64,000 nucleotides of DNA from Cellulophaga lytica DSM 7489 (GTDB taxonomy: Bacteria; Bacteroidota; Bacteroidia; Flavobacteriales; Flavobacteriaceae): assembly GCF_000190595.1 (NCBI RefSeq), contig NC_015167.1, positions 1,353,501-1,417,500 of the forward strand, read 5' to 3'. Under the pieces are notes generated by a model. The model was not told the DNA's origin. It searched no databases and saw nothing but the letters and a program-made list of their open reading frames with translations. Both the position numbers and the translations under genes were made by a program. Within the stretch, counting starts at the first letter, position 1. Every line of letters begins with the position of its first letter. This document shows positions 36,733 to 47,337 of this stretch, in pieces.

Positions 36733-37267
36733 TCTGGGTAATGTCAAATTTTACTTCGGTACCGTTTTCATTTAAAAGTTTGTACGTTACAGTTGCACTG
36801 CTATTAAAATGCTCAAAAGATTTTTCTATTAAGCCGTGCGCTAATTGGTACAATCCTCTGCTAGATGAGTATACCATAGAAATAGATGTGTCTGTCTTTT
36901 CTAAAATTTTAAACGTAGGTAATTCTGCGTCTGGATATAATTTTTTAACGTGTACGTGTATGTGGTCTTCAATAGAATAGATGAGGCTTAACGGTGAGTT
37001 ATAGCTTTTAATAACATCTGGGTGTGCTTTAGCCAAACCGTCAAACAAAAATAAACCAAAAGCATAAATTAAATCTCCTACTGGTGTTTTTACCTCAGAG
37101 CTTAAACTGGTAATAAGACTTACCATTTCATTAAAATTATACGTTCCAACAGATGTGTAAATTCCTTCTGATGGCAAATTAGAGTTTTCTATTATGGTGT
37201 CTACAGTTTCTAATCCAAACTTAGATTCTACCATTTCTAAAAACTCTGTAAATACAACTCCCTTCAT
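36725..37267 (-). CDS. H-NOX heme nitric-oxide sensor
   Basis: A 180-residue H-NOX (HNOB) domain protein of standard length. It begins MKGVVFTEFLEMVESKFG. The proximal heme ligand is His104 in the signature IHVHVKKLYPDAELPTF, and the propionate-binding YxSxR motif is Tyr133, Ser135 and Arg137. These residues match the family exactly, so heme and nitric oxide binding is very likely. Oxygen-binding H-NOX proteins carry a distal Tyr; I cannot identify one by eye. The gene overlaps the PAS kinase start by 8 bases and lies 78 bases after a receiver gene. Confidence 0.95.
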   Translation of the reverse strand: MKGVVFTEFLEMVESKFGLETVDTIIENSNLPSEGIYTSVGTYNFNEMVSLITSLSSEVKTPVGDLIYAFGLFLFDGLAKAHPDVIKSYNSPLSLIYSIEDHIHVHVKKLYPDAELPTFKILEKTDTSISMVYSSSRGLYQLAHGLIEKSFEHFNSSATVTYKLLNENGTEVKFDITQNG

Positions 37268-37345
37268 AATTAGACATTTAGAGCTGTAAAAGTAAGAAAA
37301 AGGATACCTAGGGTGTAATTTTTGTTGTGAAAGGTGTTAAAATTA

Positions 37346-37747
37346 CTAGCCTTTTACTAGTTCATTGTTGTCCCAGTAGTTTAAAACACTTTGTAATTTG
37401 GTTTCATAATCCTCATATTTTAGAGGCTTTATTACATAACCTGCAATTCCTATTCTATAACATTCTAATAAATCTGCTCTATTTTCTGATGTAGTTAATA
37501 CTATTGTTGGTAAAAATTTAAGCTTTTCATCTGCCTTTAAAACACTTAAAAACTCAGTGCCACTCATTCTTGGCATATTTAAATCTAACAAAATTATATC
37601 TGGTAATGTATTTCCAGATTGTAGTATATCTAGAGCTTCCTCACCGTTTTTTGCTTCGGTAATGTTGTGTTTTAATTGAAGTTTAGAGATCGTTCTCTTC
37701 AGCTTCATCGTCTCGATCATGTCGTCTTCAATAAATAAAATATTCAT
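37346..37747 (-). CDS. Single-domain response regulator receiver
   Basis: A 133-residue CheY-like receiver with no output domain. Acidic residues Glu7, Asp8 and Asp9 precede phospho-acceptor Asp55 in LLDLNMPRMSG, and the KP pair is in GYVIKPLKYEDY. It is the first gene of the signalling operon and carries its LytTR-type promoter. The leader is only about 20 bases and has no CUUAACCU. Single receivers of this type act as phosphate relays or bind target proteins. Here it could feed the Hpt protein or control a polysaccharide enzyme. Confidence 0.95.
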   Translation of the reverse strand: MNILFIEDDMIETMKLKRTISKLQLKHNITEAKNGEEALDILQSGNTLPDIILLDLNMPRMSGTEFLSVLKADEKLKFLPTIVLTTSENRADLLECYRIGIAGYVIKPLKYEDYETKLQSVLNYWDNNELVKG

Positions 37748-37767
37748 AGCTCTAATTTTTATATCTG

Positions 37768-37858
37768 CAAATGTAATATCCCATTTCTAATTAATTTTTA
37801 CTATAAAGTTGAACAGTAAATTAGTGTAGACGAATGGTAGTTTACTGTAGATGGATAA
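37768..37858 (-). promoter_or_regulatory. Signalling-operon promoter with two LytTR-type boxes
   Basis: On the minus strand TACATTTG (37768-37775) is a perfect -7 box. Two boxes with period 21 lie upstream. One is at 37817-37837, with a perfect TGTAGACGAATGG on plus but a degenerate left half, and starts exactly 42 bases from the -7 box. The second is at 37838-37858 (TTTACTGTAGATGG). Because the operon encodes the LytTR regulator, this suggests autoregulation. Confidence 0.72.
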
Positions 37859-37929
37859 ATTTGCACATTTAACCAACGTCTTAAAACCCCTTTAAAATGC
37901 AGGTAAACTCGACGAAATGCACTGTTAGT

Positions 37930-40662
37930 TTATTTTATCTCTTTAGCTACAAATGGCTGGTCTGGATCACAAATTGCACCTACTAATTTATGCAATTCTT
38001 TTGTAAATTTAAGTAAAGTGTCCTGTGTAATTATAGAATTTTTATTCTCTGAAAACTTTAATATACCTGCCTTAATATTTTTAAAAGAAAAAATTCCTGC
38101 TTCTACTTTATCTACAGGAACCAAATGATTATACATATAAGCATAACACAATAATTGAAAAGCTTTGCTTTTATCATACTCTTCTACAATGTCTTCCCAG
38201 TTGCTTAAATTAAGGTTTCTTTGCTCTACTTTACCTGTTTTATAATCTATAACACGCAAAACACCATCTATCTCATCAATTCTGTCTAATTTACCTTTTA
38301 TATGAACAGGAAAATTTACTCCAGGTACATTAATAGCTGTTTTTAAAGACAGTTCTAAGCCTATAATTTTAATTTTATGTTTTTTAGCACTTTCAATTTC
38401 TAATTTAATAAAGTTTTCTACATATTTTAAAACTACGTTAAAGGCTATTAAATTTTTACCTTCTTCTAAACTTACATTTTTATAATGTATAGCAAAATGT
38501 TTACGTACTGTGCTATTTATTTTTGGCAGTAACGCTTTTAATTGTTCAGCTTCTAAAAAAGTATTTACAAACGGCTGGTATAGCTCGTCTAAAGTTTCAT
38601 GTACAATTGTACCAAAGGTATTAGCAGCAACTGTTTCTTCAACCTCTTCTAGCTCATTAATTTTTAAAATGTTTTTTTTATAAAAATCTAAAGGATTTCT
38701 AATATAGTTTGATAGTGATGTTGGAGAAAAACCATAAGCAGCAATGCCTTTAATTAGTTCCATTAAATGAGCATCTTTTTGTATAGAAACAACTTTCTTT
38801 TTGGGTGATTTTATTTCAGGAAAAGCAATAGTTTCTGTAATATAGTTTGATATATTACTATCTGCTAACAATTGCCTAATAAGCCTACTAACCTCGCCTC
38901 CCTCTAAAACATCTGGTTCTGTATTGTACACCAAATGTATGTTTTTGGCACGTTGAAGAAGTCTGTAGAAATGATACGTATAAACGGCATCTTTTTCTTT
39001 ATAGGTAGGTAAACCATACATCTTTTTAATATCAAAAGGAATAAAAGAATTGTTAGATTTACCTGAAGGCAAAATGCCCTCATTTACAGATGTTAATAAT
39101 ACGGTTTCAAAATCTAGATTTCTACTTTCTAGCATTCCCATAATTTGCAAACCTTTTAAAGGCTCTCCTTTAAAGTCTAAAGTTTCACTAGATAATAACT
39201 CTTTATATAAACCAAAGAGCGACTGCAAATCATTTAAAAAAGGGTATTTAACCACTAAATTATTTAGCTGGTTAAACAATTGATGAAATCTGTATAAATA
39301 CTCTAACTCTAACCCGTTACCCTCTGCGTTTATTTTTTCTTTTACAGCTAAAATAAGTGCTAAGCATTTTTTAATAAAAACAGGAACAGTTAAGTTTGAC
39401 TTATAAAAAAGTAAGTCTAAATTACTTGTACTACTAATTAATTGCAGTTTGGCTACGTCTACATAAATCCAGTTTCTACTCTTAATTTGGTTGCATATTG
39501 CATCTGCAGCATTTATTGTATTGTCTTCTGTTGCAAACAATAATTGTATATATGGGTGGTTTAGTACAGTTGTTACATGCTGGTAGTACCAACCTTTTTC
39601 ATCTTTACGTATATAAAGGTCAAACAACTGTGAAAATAAACTCTCTAAAGGCGATTTATGTAACGGAAAACCCATTGTTATGTTAATGCCATTTATTTCT
39701 TCTGGTATGGCATTTATTAATGGATTTAAAAGTGTTTCATCTCCTAATACAACTGCTGTATTGGTTAACATACTTTTTTTATCATTATACAATTTACCCA
39801 AAACACTACCTATATATTTTGCCTGAGATACATTTTTAGGAACACCTGTAATAGTTATATTTTTTGGTGTTAAATAATTGCCATTAGTAACTTGTAAGGG
39901 CTTGTCTTTAAAGTAGTACCATTGTTTGCTAAACTGACGAATAAAAAAGCCAGCATCATGCACAGGGTCACTATAAAAATACTCGTCTAAATCCCAATAA
40001 ATTTCTGCGTTTGTATTTTCTAGTATGGTTTGTATAATTAATTCTTCAGCAGTATTTAGAGCATTAAAACCAATAAAAAGATGTTTTTGTTTACTGGTGC
40101 TTTGTATATAAGCATTTAAATTAGCACAAGCCTCTCTGTATACTAATCCTTGGTGGCCCAGACCATCTTGCTTTAATGATGTATTAAAAGCTGTATACAG
40201 CTCCTCTAATGAGTTCCAAAAAGCCATATAATTGGTAATAATGGTACTCTTATCCTTTTCTACAGTCCAATGATTAATTTCTTGTACTGCATTTAAGTGT
40301 GAAAATATTTTTTTGGTATCTACCAAATACCTATCAATTTCATTAAAATCTTGTAGTAGCGTAGTTCCCCATTTAGAAAACGCATAAAAAGTGTCTTGTT
40401 CTCCTTTTACTGTAGTTGTGTAAGCTTTATAAAGCTCAAAAAGTTGCTGTGTACTAGACGCATAAGCTAAGCCAGAAATGTTTTCTACAAAATCTTCAAT
40501 ACTCTGTATTTCTGGAGCAAATATTGTGCTGCTGGTATGTTTAGAAATTGCATTTTTAAGAAACGTACCTGCACGTTTACTTGGTAAAACAAAAATAAGG
40601 TTCTCTAATGAACCTTCTTTTTTAATAATTGTAAGTAGTGTTTCTTCTAAAAAGCTTTGCAT
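37930..40662 (-). CDS. AddB-like PD-(D/E)XK nuclease family protein
   Basis: A 910-residue protein with an inactivated-helicase-like body and a C-terminal PD-(D/E)XK nuclease domain (about 630-900). Nuclease motifs are ELSLKTAINVPGV, KGKLDRIDEIDGVLRVIDYKTG (the Asp and the Asp-Tyr-Lys core) and KAFQLLCYAYMY. Its N-terminus (FVLPSKRAGTFLKNAI) is typical of the AddB-like proteins of this phylum. With the AddA-like helicase encoded at 43402, it probably forms the double-strand-break resection complex. The two genes are separated by OmpA and Kbl. The iron-sulfur cysteines of classic AddB are not obvious. Confidence 0.88.
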   Translation of the reverse strand: MQSFLEETLLTIIKKEGSLENLIFVLPSKRAGTFLKNAISKHTSSTIFAPEIQSIEDFVENISGLAYASSTQQLFELYKAYTTTVKGEQDTFYAFSKWGTTLLQDFNEIDRYLVDTKKIFSHLNAVQEINHWTVEKDKSTIITNYMAFWNSLEELYTAFNTSLKQDGLGHQGLVYREACANLNAYIQSTSKQKHLFIGFNALNTAEELIIQTILENTNAEIYWDLDEYFYSDPVHDAGFFIRQFSKQWYYFKDKPLQVTNGNYLTPKNITITGVPKNVSQAKYIGSVLGKLYNDKKSMLTNTAVVLGDETLLNPLINAIPEEINGINITMGFPLHKSPLESLFSQLFDLYIRKDEKGWYYQHVTTVLNHPYIQLLFATEDNTINAADAICNQIKSRNWIYVDVAKLQLISSTSNLDLLFYKSNLTVPVFIKKCLALILAVKEKINAEGNGLELEYLYRFHQLFNQLNNLVVKYPFLNDLQSLFGLYKELLSSETLDFKGEPLKGLQIMGMLESRNLDFETVLLTSVNEGILPSGKSNNSFIPFDIKKMYGLPTYKEKDAVYTYHFYRLLQRAKNIHLVYNTEPDVLEGGEVSRLIRQLLADSNISNYITETIAFPEIKSPKKKVVSIQKDAHLMELIKGIAAYGFSPTSLSNYIRNPLDFYKKNILKINELEEVEETVAANTFGTIVHETLDELYQPFVNTFLEAEQLKALLPKINSTVRKHFAIHYKNVSLEEGKNLIAFNVVLKYVENFIKLEIESAKKHKIKIIGLELSLKTAINVPGVNFPVHIKGKLDRIDEIDGVLRVIDYKTGKVEQRNLNLSNWEDIVEEYDKSKAFQLLCYAYMYNHLVPVDKVEAGIFSFKNIKAGILKFSENKNSIITQDTLLKFTKELHKLVGAICDPDQPFVAKEIK

Positions 40663-40673
40663 GGGTTAAAAAT

Positions 40674-40704
40674 AAAAAAAGCTCCGCAATTGCGGAGCCT
40701 TTTC
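40674..40704 (-). terminator. Terminator after ompA
   Basis: GCTCCGC and GCGGAGC form a 7-bp GC-rich stem around AATT, flanked on the minus strand by a downstream T-run (TTTTTTT). It closes the OmpA transcript. Confidence 0.93.
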
Positions 40705-40730
40705 TATAAAATTAGAGTTTTAAACTCTTA

Positions 40731-42089
40731 TTATTTTACTAAGTTGATTTCAACTCTTCTGTTTTGCTTTCTACCAGCTCTAGTTTTGTTAGTAGCAATT
40801 GGCTTATCTTCACCGTAACCTACAGCAGATAATCTAAATTCTCCAATTCCTTTTTCTACTAAAAATTCTTTTACAGAAAGAGCTCTAGACTCAGATAACT
40901 TCTGGTTTAAAGTAGCAGAACCTACACTATCAGTATGACCTTCAACAGTAAACTTAGCGTTAGGGTACTCTTTTAAGATAGTAATGATATCTACCATAAC
41001 AGCAGTAGACTCAGCTTTGATAGAAGATTTACCTGTATCAAATAAGATAGTTCTAGCGTAATCATTTAATTTTTTCTGAACTTCTTCAGTTACTTCAGGA
41101 CAACCGTTGTTAGCAACAGTACCAGCAACCTCTGGACATTTATCATCCTTATCTAAAACACCATCTTTATCTTTATCTTCCCAAGGACATCCGTTGTTTG
41201 CAGCAGGACCAGCTTCAGAAGGACATTTGTCATCTTTATCAGCAACACCGTCACCATCAGCATCAGGACAACCGTTTAATGCAGCAGTACCTGCTTCATT
41301 AGGACAAGCATCATCTTTATCAGCAATACCATCACCATCAGCATCAGGACAACCGTTCATTTCTTTAGATCCAGCTTCGTTAGGACAAGCATCTTTGCTG
41401 TCTTCGATACCATCACCATCAGCATCAGGACAACCGTTGAAAGCTTCTAAACCAGCAACTTCTGGACAAGCATCATCTTTGTCATAAACACCGTCACCAT
41501 CTGTATCAGCACCACCAAATTTGATAGCAAGACCAGCTAAGTGTTGGAAATGTTTAACGCTGTAATCTTCAAATCCGTGCTTGTAACCAGTTTGTAATGT
41601 TAAACCTATGTTCTCAGAGAACCATACGTTAACACCAATACCACCATTTACAGTACCAGATCCAATTTCATCAACCCACGTGTAACCACCACCGATTTCA
41701 ACGAAAGGATCAATTGTTGTGTTTTTTAAGAATGCATATTTAATTGCACCATCTAAACCGTAGTAAGATAGATCATCAGCTGACCAGTCTCCTAAGTTTT
41801 CAATTCTATTTAAAGAACCTCTAACTCCTACAGAGAAACCATTACCTACAGATCTAGAAACTCCAATATAAGAGATAGAAGGAAGAATGTTCCAGTGATC
41901 AGTAGCGTTAAAGTACTCATCAAACAATTCTCCTGTAGGGTAAACGGCATCCTCATCATTAGTTGGGTACATATCAACTGCGTTTACACCAAAGCTAATC
42001 TGCCAAGGATTATTTTCGTCTTGCGCTTGTATGTTGTTTACCCCTACTAGTAGTAAGGCAACAAGCATTAATTTGCTAAGATTTTTCAT
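40731..42089 (-). CDS. OmpA family outer-membrane protein with thrombospondin type 3 repeats
   Basis: A 452-residue outer-membrane structural protein. It has a signal peptide (1-22, ending IQAQ) and an N-terminal beta-barrel (about 25-192). About five calcium-binding thrombospondin type 3 repeats of about 26 residues (195-331, [16 protein letters not shown]) follow, then a C-terminal OmpA peptidoglycan-binding domain (about 343-452, [11 protein letters not shown] and the RR.EI region). It is a common abundant porin-like anchor of this phylum. Its promoter has a perfect TACATTTG and a -33 TTG at 19-base spacing, so strong constitutive expression is likely. Confidence 0.95.
   Translation of the reverse strand: MKNLSKLMLVALLLVGVNNIQAQDENNPWQISFGVNAVDMYPTNDEDAVYPTGELFDEYFNATDHWNILPSISYIGVSRSVGNGFSVGVRGSLNRIENLGDWSADDLSYYGLDGAIKYAFLKNTTIDPFVEIGGGYTWVDEIGSGTVNGGIGVNVWFSENIGLTLQTGYKHGFEDYSVKHFQHLAGLAIKFGGADTDGDGVYDKDDACPEVAGLEAFNGCPDADGDGIEDSKDACPNEAGSKEMNGCPDADGDGIADKDDACPNEAGTAALNGCPDADGDGVADKDDKCPSEAGPAANNGCPWEDKDKDGVLDKDDKCPEVAGTVANNGCPEVTEEVQKKLNDYARTILFDTGKSSIKAESTAVMVDIITILKEYPNAKFTVEGHTDSVGSATLNQKLSESRALSVKEFLVEKGIGEFRLSAVGYGEDKPIATNKTRAGRKQNRRVEINLVK
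41097..41507 (-). repeat. Thrombospondin type 3 repeat-coding tract in ompA
   Basis: About five in-frame repeats of about 78 bases, each encoding a D.DGDG.-D-.D.CP unit, which binds calcium. They are protein-coding repeats, not a CRISPR array. Confidence 0.85.
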
Positions 42090-42124
42090 GCTTTAAAATT
42101 TAAGTTTTAAGTGTTTGTAAGCTG

Positions 42125-42154
42125 CAAATGTAAGTTGTTAGGATTTATTAACAA
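42125..42154 (-). promoter_or_regulatory. ompA promoter
   Basis: On the minus strand a TTG (42152-42154) lies 19 bases before TACATTTG (42125-42132), matching the Bacteroidota -33/-7 consensus closely. It is a useful reference for the nearby regulated promoters, which lack the TTG. Confidence 0.75.
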
Positions 42155-42203
42155 AATCAAACAACCCTTTTTTTTAACACAATTAGTAAAAAAATTAACT
42201 TAA

Positions 42204-43397
42204 TTAAATGATTCCAAGTTCTTTTCCAACCTCGGTAAAAGCTGCAATTGCTTGGTCTAAATGCTCTTTTTTATGCGCTGCAGATAACTGAACTCTTATT
42301 CTTGCTTTACCTTTTGGCACTACAGGAAAGAAAAATCCTATTACGTAAATACCTCTATCCAAAAGCATATCAGCCATTTTTTGAGAAAGCTTGGCATCAT
42401 ACAGCATTACTGGCACTATGGCAGAATCTCCGTCTATAATATCTAATCCAGCTGCTTTCATTCTTTTTTTAAAATATGCCGTATTTTCTGCCAACTTATC
42501 TCTTAAGGTGGTGTCTTTATCTAGCATATCAAAAACCTTAATAGATGCACCTACAATTGCAGGAGCTAAGGAATTAGAAAATAAATATGGTCTAGAGCGT
42601 TGTCTTAAAATTTCTATAATTTCTTTTTTACCCGTAGTATAGCCTCCCATTGCACCACCTAGTGCTTTTCCTAAAGTACCTGTAATAATATCTATACGGT
42701 CTAAAACTCCTTTTTCTTCTAGTGTTCCGCGACCTGTTTCTCCTATAAATCCGGCAGAATGGCATTCATCAATCATTACCAATGCATCATACTTATCTGC
42801 TAAATCACATATTTTATCTAATGGCGCCAATAAACCATCCATAGAGAAAACTCCATCTGTAACTATTATTTTAAATCTAGATCCGTCTTCATTAGCTTGT
42901 TTAAGTTGCTTTTCTAAATCTGCCATATCATTATTAGCATATCTATATCGCTTTGCTTTACATAAACGTACACCATCTATAATTGAAGCATGATTTAATG
43001 AATCTGATATTATAGCGTCTTCTGCAGTTAATAAAGGTTCAAAAACACCACCATTAGCATCAAAAGCTGCTGCGTATAATATGGTATCTTCTGTACCATA
43101 AAAATTAGCTACTTTTTGCTCTAACTCTTTATGTATATCTTGTGTACCACAAATAAAACGTACAGATGACATTCCAAAACCGTGTGTATCCATAGCATCT
43201 TTTGCTGCTTGCACAACATCTGGATGAGAAGACAACCCTAAATAGTTGTTTGCACAAAAATTTATAACTTCTTCTCCTGTAGATATTTTTATAACAGCAT
43301 CTTGTGGAGACGTTATAATACGCTCTGTTTTGTATAGACCTGCTTCTTTTATTGCGTCTAGTTCTTCTTGTAAGTGTTCTTTAATTTTTCCGTACAT
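42204..43397 (-). CDS. kbl: Glycine C-acetyltransferase (2-amino-3-ketobutyrate CoA ligase)
   Basis: A 397-residue PLP enzyme of the alpha-oxoamine synthase family. The PLP lysine is in [15 protein letters not shown], and the Asp/His in [13 protein letters not shown] hold the cofactor. [15 protein letters not shown] and YSNGFLFP-like segments mark this subfamily. It cleaves 2-amino-3-oxobutyrate with CoA to glycine and acetyl-CoA during threonine breakdown. It starts 4 bases after the AddA-like gene ends on the same strand, so it is probably co-transcribed, although the functions are unrelated. Threonine dehydrogenase is not in the window. Confidence 0.94.
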   Translation of the reverse strand: MYGKIKEHLQEELDAIKEAGLYKTERIITSPQDAVIKISTGEEVINFCANNYLGLSSHPDVVQAAKDAMDTHGFGMSSVRFICGTQDIHKELEQKVANFYGTEDTILYAAAFDANGGVFEPLLTAEDAIISDSLNHASIIDGVRLCKAKRYRYANNDMADLEKQLKQANEDGSRFKIIVTDGVFSMDGLLAPLDKICDLADKYDALVMIDECHSAGFIGETGRGTLEEKGVLDRIDIITGTLGKALGGAMGGYTTGKKEIIEILRQRSRPYLFSNSLAPAIVGASIKVFDMLDKDTTLRDKLAENTAYFKKRMKAAGLDIIDGDSAIVPVMLYDAKLSQKMADMLLDRGIYVIGFFFPVVPKGKARIRVQLSAAHKKEHLDQAIAAFTEVGKELGII

Positions 43398-43401
43398 AAT
43401 T

Positions 43402-46400
43402 TTAAATTATAAATTCTGGAGTTATATTATCATTTATATATACTATTATCTTAGATACTACTTTATAATTCATAGCCTCTAGTGCATAAGCATAACTATT
43501 TACTTGTTGATGGTAACTATTATTTGGTGTACCTGTTTTGTAATCTATAACAGTTGCCTCATTATTTGTGTTAATTACAACTCTATCTGGGCGCAAAAGT
43601 AATCCTTCTGCTGTAATTATATCCTTTTCATTCTTAACAATATTTCCTTCTTTATAATATTTAGCTAAATCTGGGTGTTCTATTATAGTAAGTACTTTTT
43701 GTTTTGTTACTGCTACATCTAAAGGAGTTAAATGTCCGTCTCTTATTACTATTGATATGGCCTTATCTACATCTTTTTTAGTTTTTACATAACTTAATAG
43801 CAGGTGTATTAAGTTTCCTTTTTCTAACGCTACGTCTCTGCCTGTTTCCCACAACATACCAGATTTGGTAAGTATTTTAAAACTAGGCCTATCTTTAGTA
43901 GAGTATTGATAATTTATGTGGTTTAACTTTTCTACTTTAGCAGTGCTTTCTTCTGCTATTTGCAAATTACCAAAGCTATAGGTTAATTGTGTGTCTGACC
44001 ACAAGCCCAGTTGCTGCAAATATTTAATAAATAAACCAGAATATTTGTTAACACTAGGTTCTCCTTTAGTATTTAGCTCTTTTTTGCTTATTATATATAG
44101 TGCTTTTACTGCTCTGGTTAATGCCACATACAATACATTAAAGGCATCTAGCTCTTGTTTACTATGTTCGTCTAAAAATAGTTTTGCCGCTAAGTCTCCA
44201 TATTGTTCCATTTCTTGCTTTTTGGTAACTAATACTTCTGAAAAACCATTAAATTGCTCTGGATCTACAGGCAGCCATATTTTTTCATCTTTACCATATA
44301 TAAAGGAATTGGCAAACGGAAAAATTACAATAGGAAACTCTAACCCTTTAGATTTATGCACGGTCATTATTTGCACAGCATTAATATTGTCTGGTGCTTT
44401 TAATGATAATTTGTCTTTTTTCTTGTCCCAATAAGTTAAAAAGGTTTGGGCACTAACACCGTCTTTTTGTTCTCCATCTAAAACCTCATCCATTAAACTA
44501 ATAAGGTAAGCATCTGATGTTTCTGCTAGTTTAAATTGATGAATAGCCTTTTCAAAAGCATCAAAAACAGATAATTGTTTTAATTTATCTATTGCAAAAC
44601 CATATTGCTGTAATAAAAACTCTTCTAAACTGTTTAAATGCTTTTGTATAAATTGGTGCGTATCTTCACCTTTCTCTGCCAAAAAATATAAAATTTCATA
44701 AGCTGTGTCTTTGTCTTTAGGCTGCGTACTATAAGTTAAAAGGTTTAATAAAAAACTTACTTTTTCACTACTCTTTAGCAACAGAGATTCTGATGATATT
44801 ACAGGAATTTCTTTAGATGTTAAAAAATCTGCCAACACATAACTGTGGTTGTTAGAGCGTACTAAAATGCAAATATCTTTATAATTGTATTTTTTTTCTG
44901 ATGTTAGCGCTGTTATTGTTTCTAAAACCGACTCACAGTACAAGTCGTTATCTTGCTCCTCTTTTTCATTAGGAATAAAAGACAACGTTACCAAACCACC
45001 CGTTTTTGTGTTTATTTCTTGCTTATTTCCAGACACATACAAATCTGCATAAGCAGTATTGTTTAGCAAGTTACTTGTAATGGTAAAAAAGTTATTGTTG
45101 AAATTAATAATTTCTGAATAACTCCTGTAGTTTCTTGGTAGTTCTGTGGTTTTTGGTTCTAAAACATAAGGCAATTCTTCTTTATTAGTTAACTTTATAA
45201 ATTGTTCTGCCTTACCACCACGCCATCTGTAAATAGCCTGTTTGGCATCACCAACCAATAAAAGTGATCCTTTTTTACCATAATCATCTAAACTTTCTAG
45301 AGCATTACCTATTAATGGTATTAAGTTTTGCCACTGAAGCTCTGAGGTATCTTGAAACTCATCTACAAAATAGTGTCTGTATTTTTCACCAAGCCTCTCA
45401 TAAATAAATGGTGCTGGCTGGTTTTTTATTTCTTTAGAAATTATTGCATTAAAAGATGCTAAAGTTAACTGATCTCTTTCTTTGCAAATAGCATTAATTT
45501 CTTTTTGTATTTCATTTAAAACAGTTAATGGCACAAGATTAGCGTACACATTTTTATACATTGCCCTTTGATAAATGGTATTTTTTACACTGTTATAAAT
45601 TTCTAACAACATAGGAGCTATGTGGTCTGGTGCATTTTTAACGGTAGCTTTAAATATTTTACCCTGTTCTAAATTTTCACCTAGTTTATTTTTATATAAT
45701 TTAAGTAAACTAAACTCACCTTCTACTATTTTTTTAAAATGATTTGGCAATGTTTGCCTAGGGAAATCTGCAACATCTATACCTTCTGTTTGTATTAAAA
45801 TATCTACAGTTTTTGCTTTTTGTATAGCTGCATCTTCTAAATTTTTAATGGTAGACGAAAGCGTTTTTTTAAGTTCTAAAAAATTGGTAATGCTTTTAGT
45901 TTTAAAACTTTTTAAGTGTTCTATGTTGTTTTCATTAAACAACATTTTACCCACTTTATTTAAATCAAAAGAAATATCCCAGCTTTTGTCATCATCAATT
46001 TTCTCAAAAGTAAATTCTAATAACGTGCTTGTTAAAAGCTTATCTGTACCAGCTTTTGCTAGCAATCTTTCTACAGCTTCAGACAACAACAATTCTATAT
46101 CTAAAACAACCTCAAAATTCTGAGGTATTTTTAAATCCTTAGCAAAGGTTCTAATAAGCCTGTGTGTAAACTTATCTATGGTAGAAATATCAAAAAAAGC
46201 GTAATTGTGTAGTATACTTTTATGTACTTGTTTAGCTCTTTTTTGTAACTCTTCAGTAGAAACATTTAGCTCTTTAGCAACATCTAAAAATAAGTCTGAT
46301 GGCTTATTCTCTTCATCTACTTTACTAAAAGCATACAAATTATCTAAAATTCGCTGTTTCATTTCATTAACAGCCTTATTGGTAAATGTAATGGCTAATA

Positions 46401-46521
46401 TTTGTCTGTAACTTTTTGCTGTTGCAGAAGATAAAATTATTTTAAGGTATTCCTTGGCCAAGGTATACGTTTTACCAGAACCTGCAGATGCACTGTATAT
46501 TTTGTAAGGCGAAGTTTCCAA
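43402..46521 (-). CDS. AddA-like UvrD/Rep helicase-nuclease
   Basis: A 1039-residue superfamily 1A helicase with C-terminal nuclease. Walker A is at residues 9-17 (SAGSGKTYT). Helicase motifs include [15 protein letters not shown] (Ia), [13 protein letters not shown] (II), [13 protein letters not shown] (III), [13 protein letters not shown] (V) and [15 protein letters not shown] (VI). The end contains a PD-(D/E)XK nuclease ([22 protein letters not shown]). It is the likely partner of the AddB-like protein at 37930 in double-strand-break repair. The gene is divergent from superoxide dismutase. Confidence 0.93.
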   Translation of the reverse strand: METSPYKIYSASAGSGKTYTLAKEYLKIILSSATAKSYRQILAITFTNKAVNEMKQRILDNLYAFSKVDEENKPSDLFLDVAKELNVSTEELQKRAKQVHKSILHNYAFFDISTIDKFTHRLIRTFAKDLKIPQNFEVVLDIELLLSEAVERLLAKAGTDKLLTSTLLEFTFEKIDDDKSWDISFDLNKVGKMLFNENNIEHLKSFKTKSITNFLELKKTLSSTIKNLEDAAIQKAKTVDILIQTEGIDVADFPRQTLPNHFKKIVEGEFSLLKLYKNKLGENLEQGKIFKATVKNAPDHIAPMLLEIYNSVKNTIYQRAMYKNVYANLVPLTVLNEIQKEINAICKERDQLTLASFNAIISKEIKNQPAPFIYERLGEKYRHYFVDEFQDTSELQWQNLIPLIGNALESLDDYGKKGSLLLVGDAKQAIYRWRGGKAEQFIKLTNKEELPYVLEPKTTELPRNYRSYSEIINFNNNFFTITSNLLNNTAYADLYVSGNKQEINTKTGGLVTLSFIPNEKEEQDNDLYCESVLETITALTSEKKYNYKDICILVRSNNHSYVLADFLTSKEIPVISSESLLLKSSEKVSFLLNLLTYSTQPKDKDTAYEILYFLAEKGEDTHQFIQKHLNSLEEFLLQQYGFAIDKLKQLSVFDAFEKAIHQFKLAETSDAYLISLMDEVLDGEQKDGVSAQTFLTYWDKKKDKLSLKAPDNINAVQIMTVHKSKGLEFPIVIFPFANSFIYGKDEKIWLPVDPEQFNGFSEVLVTKKQEMEQYGDLAAKLFLDEHSKQELDAFNVLYVALTRAVKALYIISKKELNTKGEPSVNKYSGLFIKYLQQLGLWSDTQLTYSFGNLQIAEESTAKVEKLNHINYQYSTKDRPSFKILTKSGMLWETGRDVALEKGNLIHLLLSYVKTKKDVDKAISIVIRDGHLTPLDVAVTKQKVLTIIEHPDLAKYYKEGNIVKNEKDIITAEGLLLRPDRVVINTNNEATVIDYKTGTPNNSYHQQVNSYAYALEAMNYKVVSKIIVYINDNITPEFII

Positions 46522-46597
46522 CTAGTTTTTAGCTGCAAATTACATAATATTACAATGTTCTTAACAGAAACGTTATGGAAAATGCCTTAGAATATTG

Positions 46598-46605
46598 TAA
46601 ATTTG
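46598..46605 (+). promoter_or_regulatory. sodB/sodA promoter -7 element
   Basis: TAAATTTG is a perfect TAnnTTTG box 38 bases before the ATG at 46644. It lies inside a longer reading frame that starts at 46575, so it argues that the downstream Met is the true start. Confidence 0.6.
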
Positions 46606-46643
46606 AGCTACGACATTTTTTTAACTTAAAAATAGATATAATT

Positions 46644-47252
46644 ATGGCTTTTGAATTACCAAAATTACCTTACGCATATGATGCGTTAGAACCACATATT
46701 GATGCAAGAACTATGGAGATTCACCATACTAAACATCACAACGGATACACAACTAAACTTAACGGTGCTATTGAAGGTACTGATTTAGCTGGGAAACCTA
46801 TAGAAGATATCTTAACTAATTTAGATATGAGTAATGGTGCAGTACGTAACAACGGTGGTGGTTTTTACAATCACTCACTTTTTTGGGAAGTAATGTCTCC
46901 AAACGGTGGCGGAGAACCAACTGGCGAGTTAGCAACAGCTATTAATGATGCTTATGGTTCTTTTGATGCTTTTAAAGAAGCTTTTTCTACTGCAGCAGCA
47001 ACTAGATTTGGTTCTGGTTGGGCTTGGTTATGTGTACATAAAGGTGGTAAAGTAGAGGTTTGTTCTTCTCCTAACCAAGATAACCCATTAATGCCTGGTG
47101 TTGGTTGTGGCGGTTTTCCTATTTTAGGATTAGACGTTTGGGAACATGCTTATTACTTAAATTACCAAAACAGAAGACCTGACTATATTGGTGGATTTTT
47201 TAATGTAATTAACTGGGAAAAAGTATCTGAACTTTACGCTAGTAACAAATAA
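46644..47252 (+). CDS. Superoxide dismutase (Fe/Mn)
   Basis: A 202-residue cytoplasmic superoxide dismutase. I use the ATG at 46644 ([18 protein letters not shown], the universal start of the family). An upstream ATG at 46575 would add 23 residues and cover the likely promoter. Metal ligands are His27 in EIHHTKHH, the His in FYNHSLFW, and the Asp and His in [10 protein letters not shown]. The [11 protein letters not shown] and GSGWAWL segments are standard. Whether iron or manganese is used cannot be decided safely. A strong terminator follows. Confidence 0.96.
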   Translation: MAFELPKLPYAYDALEPHIDARTMEIHHTKHHNGYTTKLNGAIEGTDLAGKPIEDILTNLDMSNGAVRNNGGGFYNHSLFWEVMSPNGGGEPTGELATAINDAYGSFDAFKEAFSTAAATRFGSGWAWLCVHKGGKVEVCSSPNQDNPLMPGVGCGGFPILGLDVWEHAYYLNYQNRRPDYIGGFFNVINWEKVSELYASNK

Positions 47253-47272
47253 AAAATTACACTTAAAAATAC

Positions 47273-47305
47273 AAAAGCCACTCTAATTTTAGAGTGGCTT
47301 TTTTT
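47273..47305 (+). terminator. Terminator after superoxide dismutase
   Basis: AAAAGCCACTCT and AGAGTGGCTTTTT form a 12-bp stem with a 6-base loop, followed by a T-run. Confidence 0.93.
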
Positions 47306-47337
47306 ATATAAAATTTCTACTTAATTCTATAAAATAG

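Noticed and set aside
41107-41487. Long plus-strand reading frame across the OmpA repeats
   Set aside because: It is the antisense shadow of the repeat-coding tract and is low in complexity.
41097-41507. Regular repeats suggesting a CRISPR array
   Set aside because: They are in-frame thrombospondin type 3 repeats of OmpA (DADGDG...CP) with no unique spacers.
46575-46643. N-terminal 23 residues on superoxide dismutase
   Set aside because: The extension lacks family similarity and contains the -7 promoter box.
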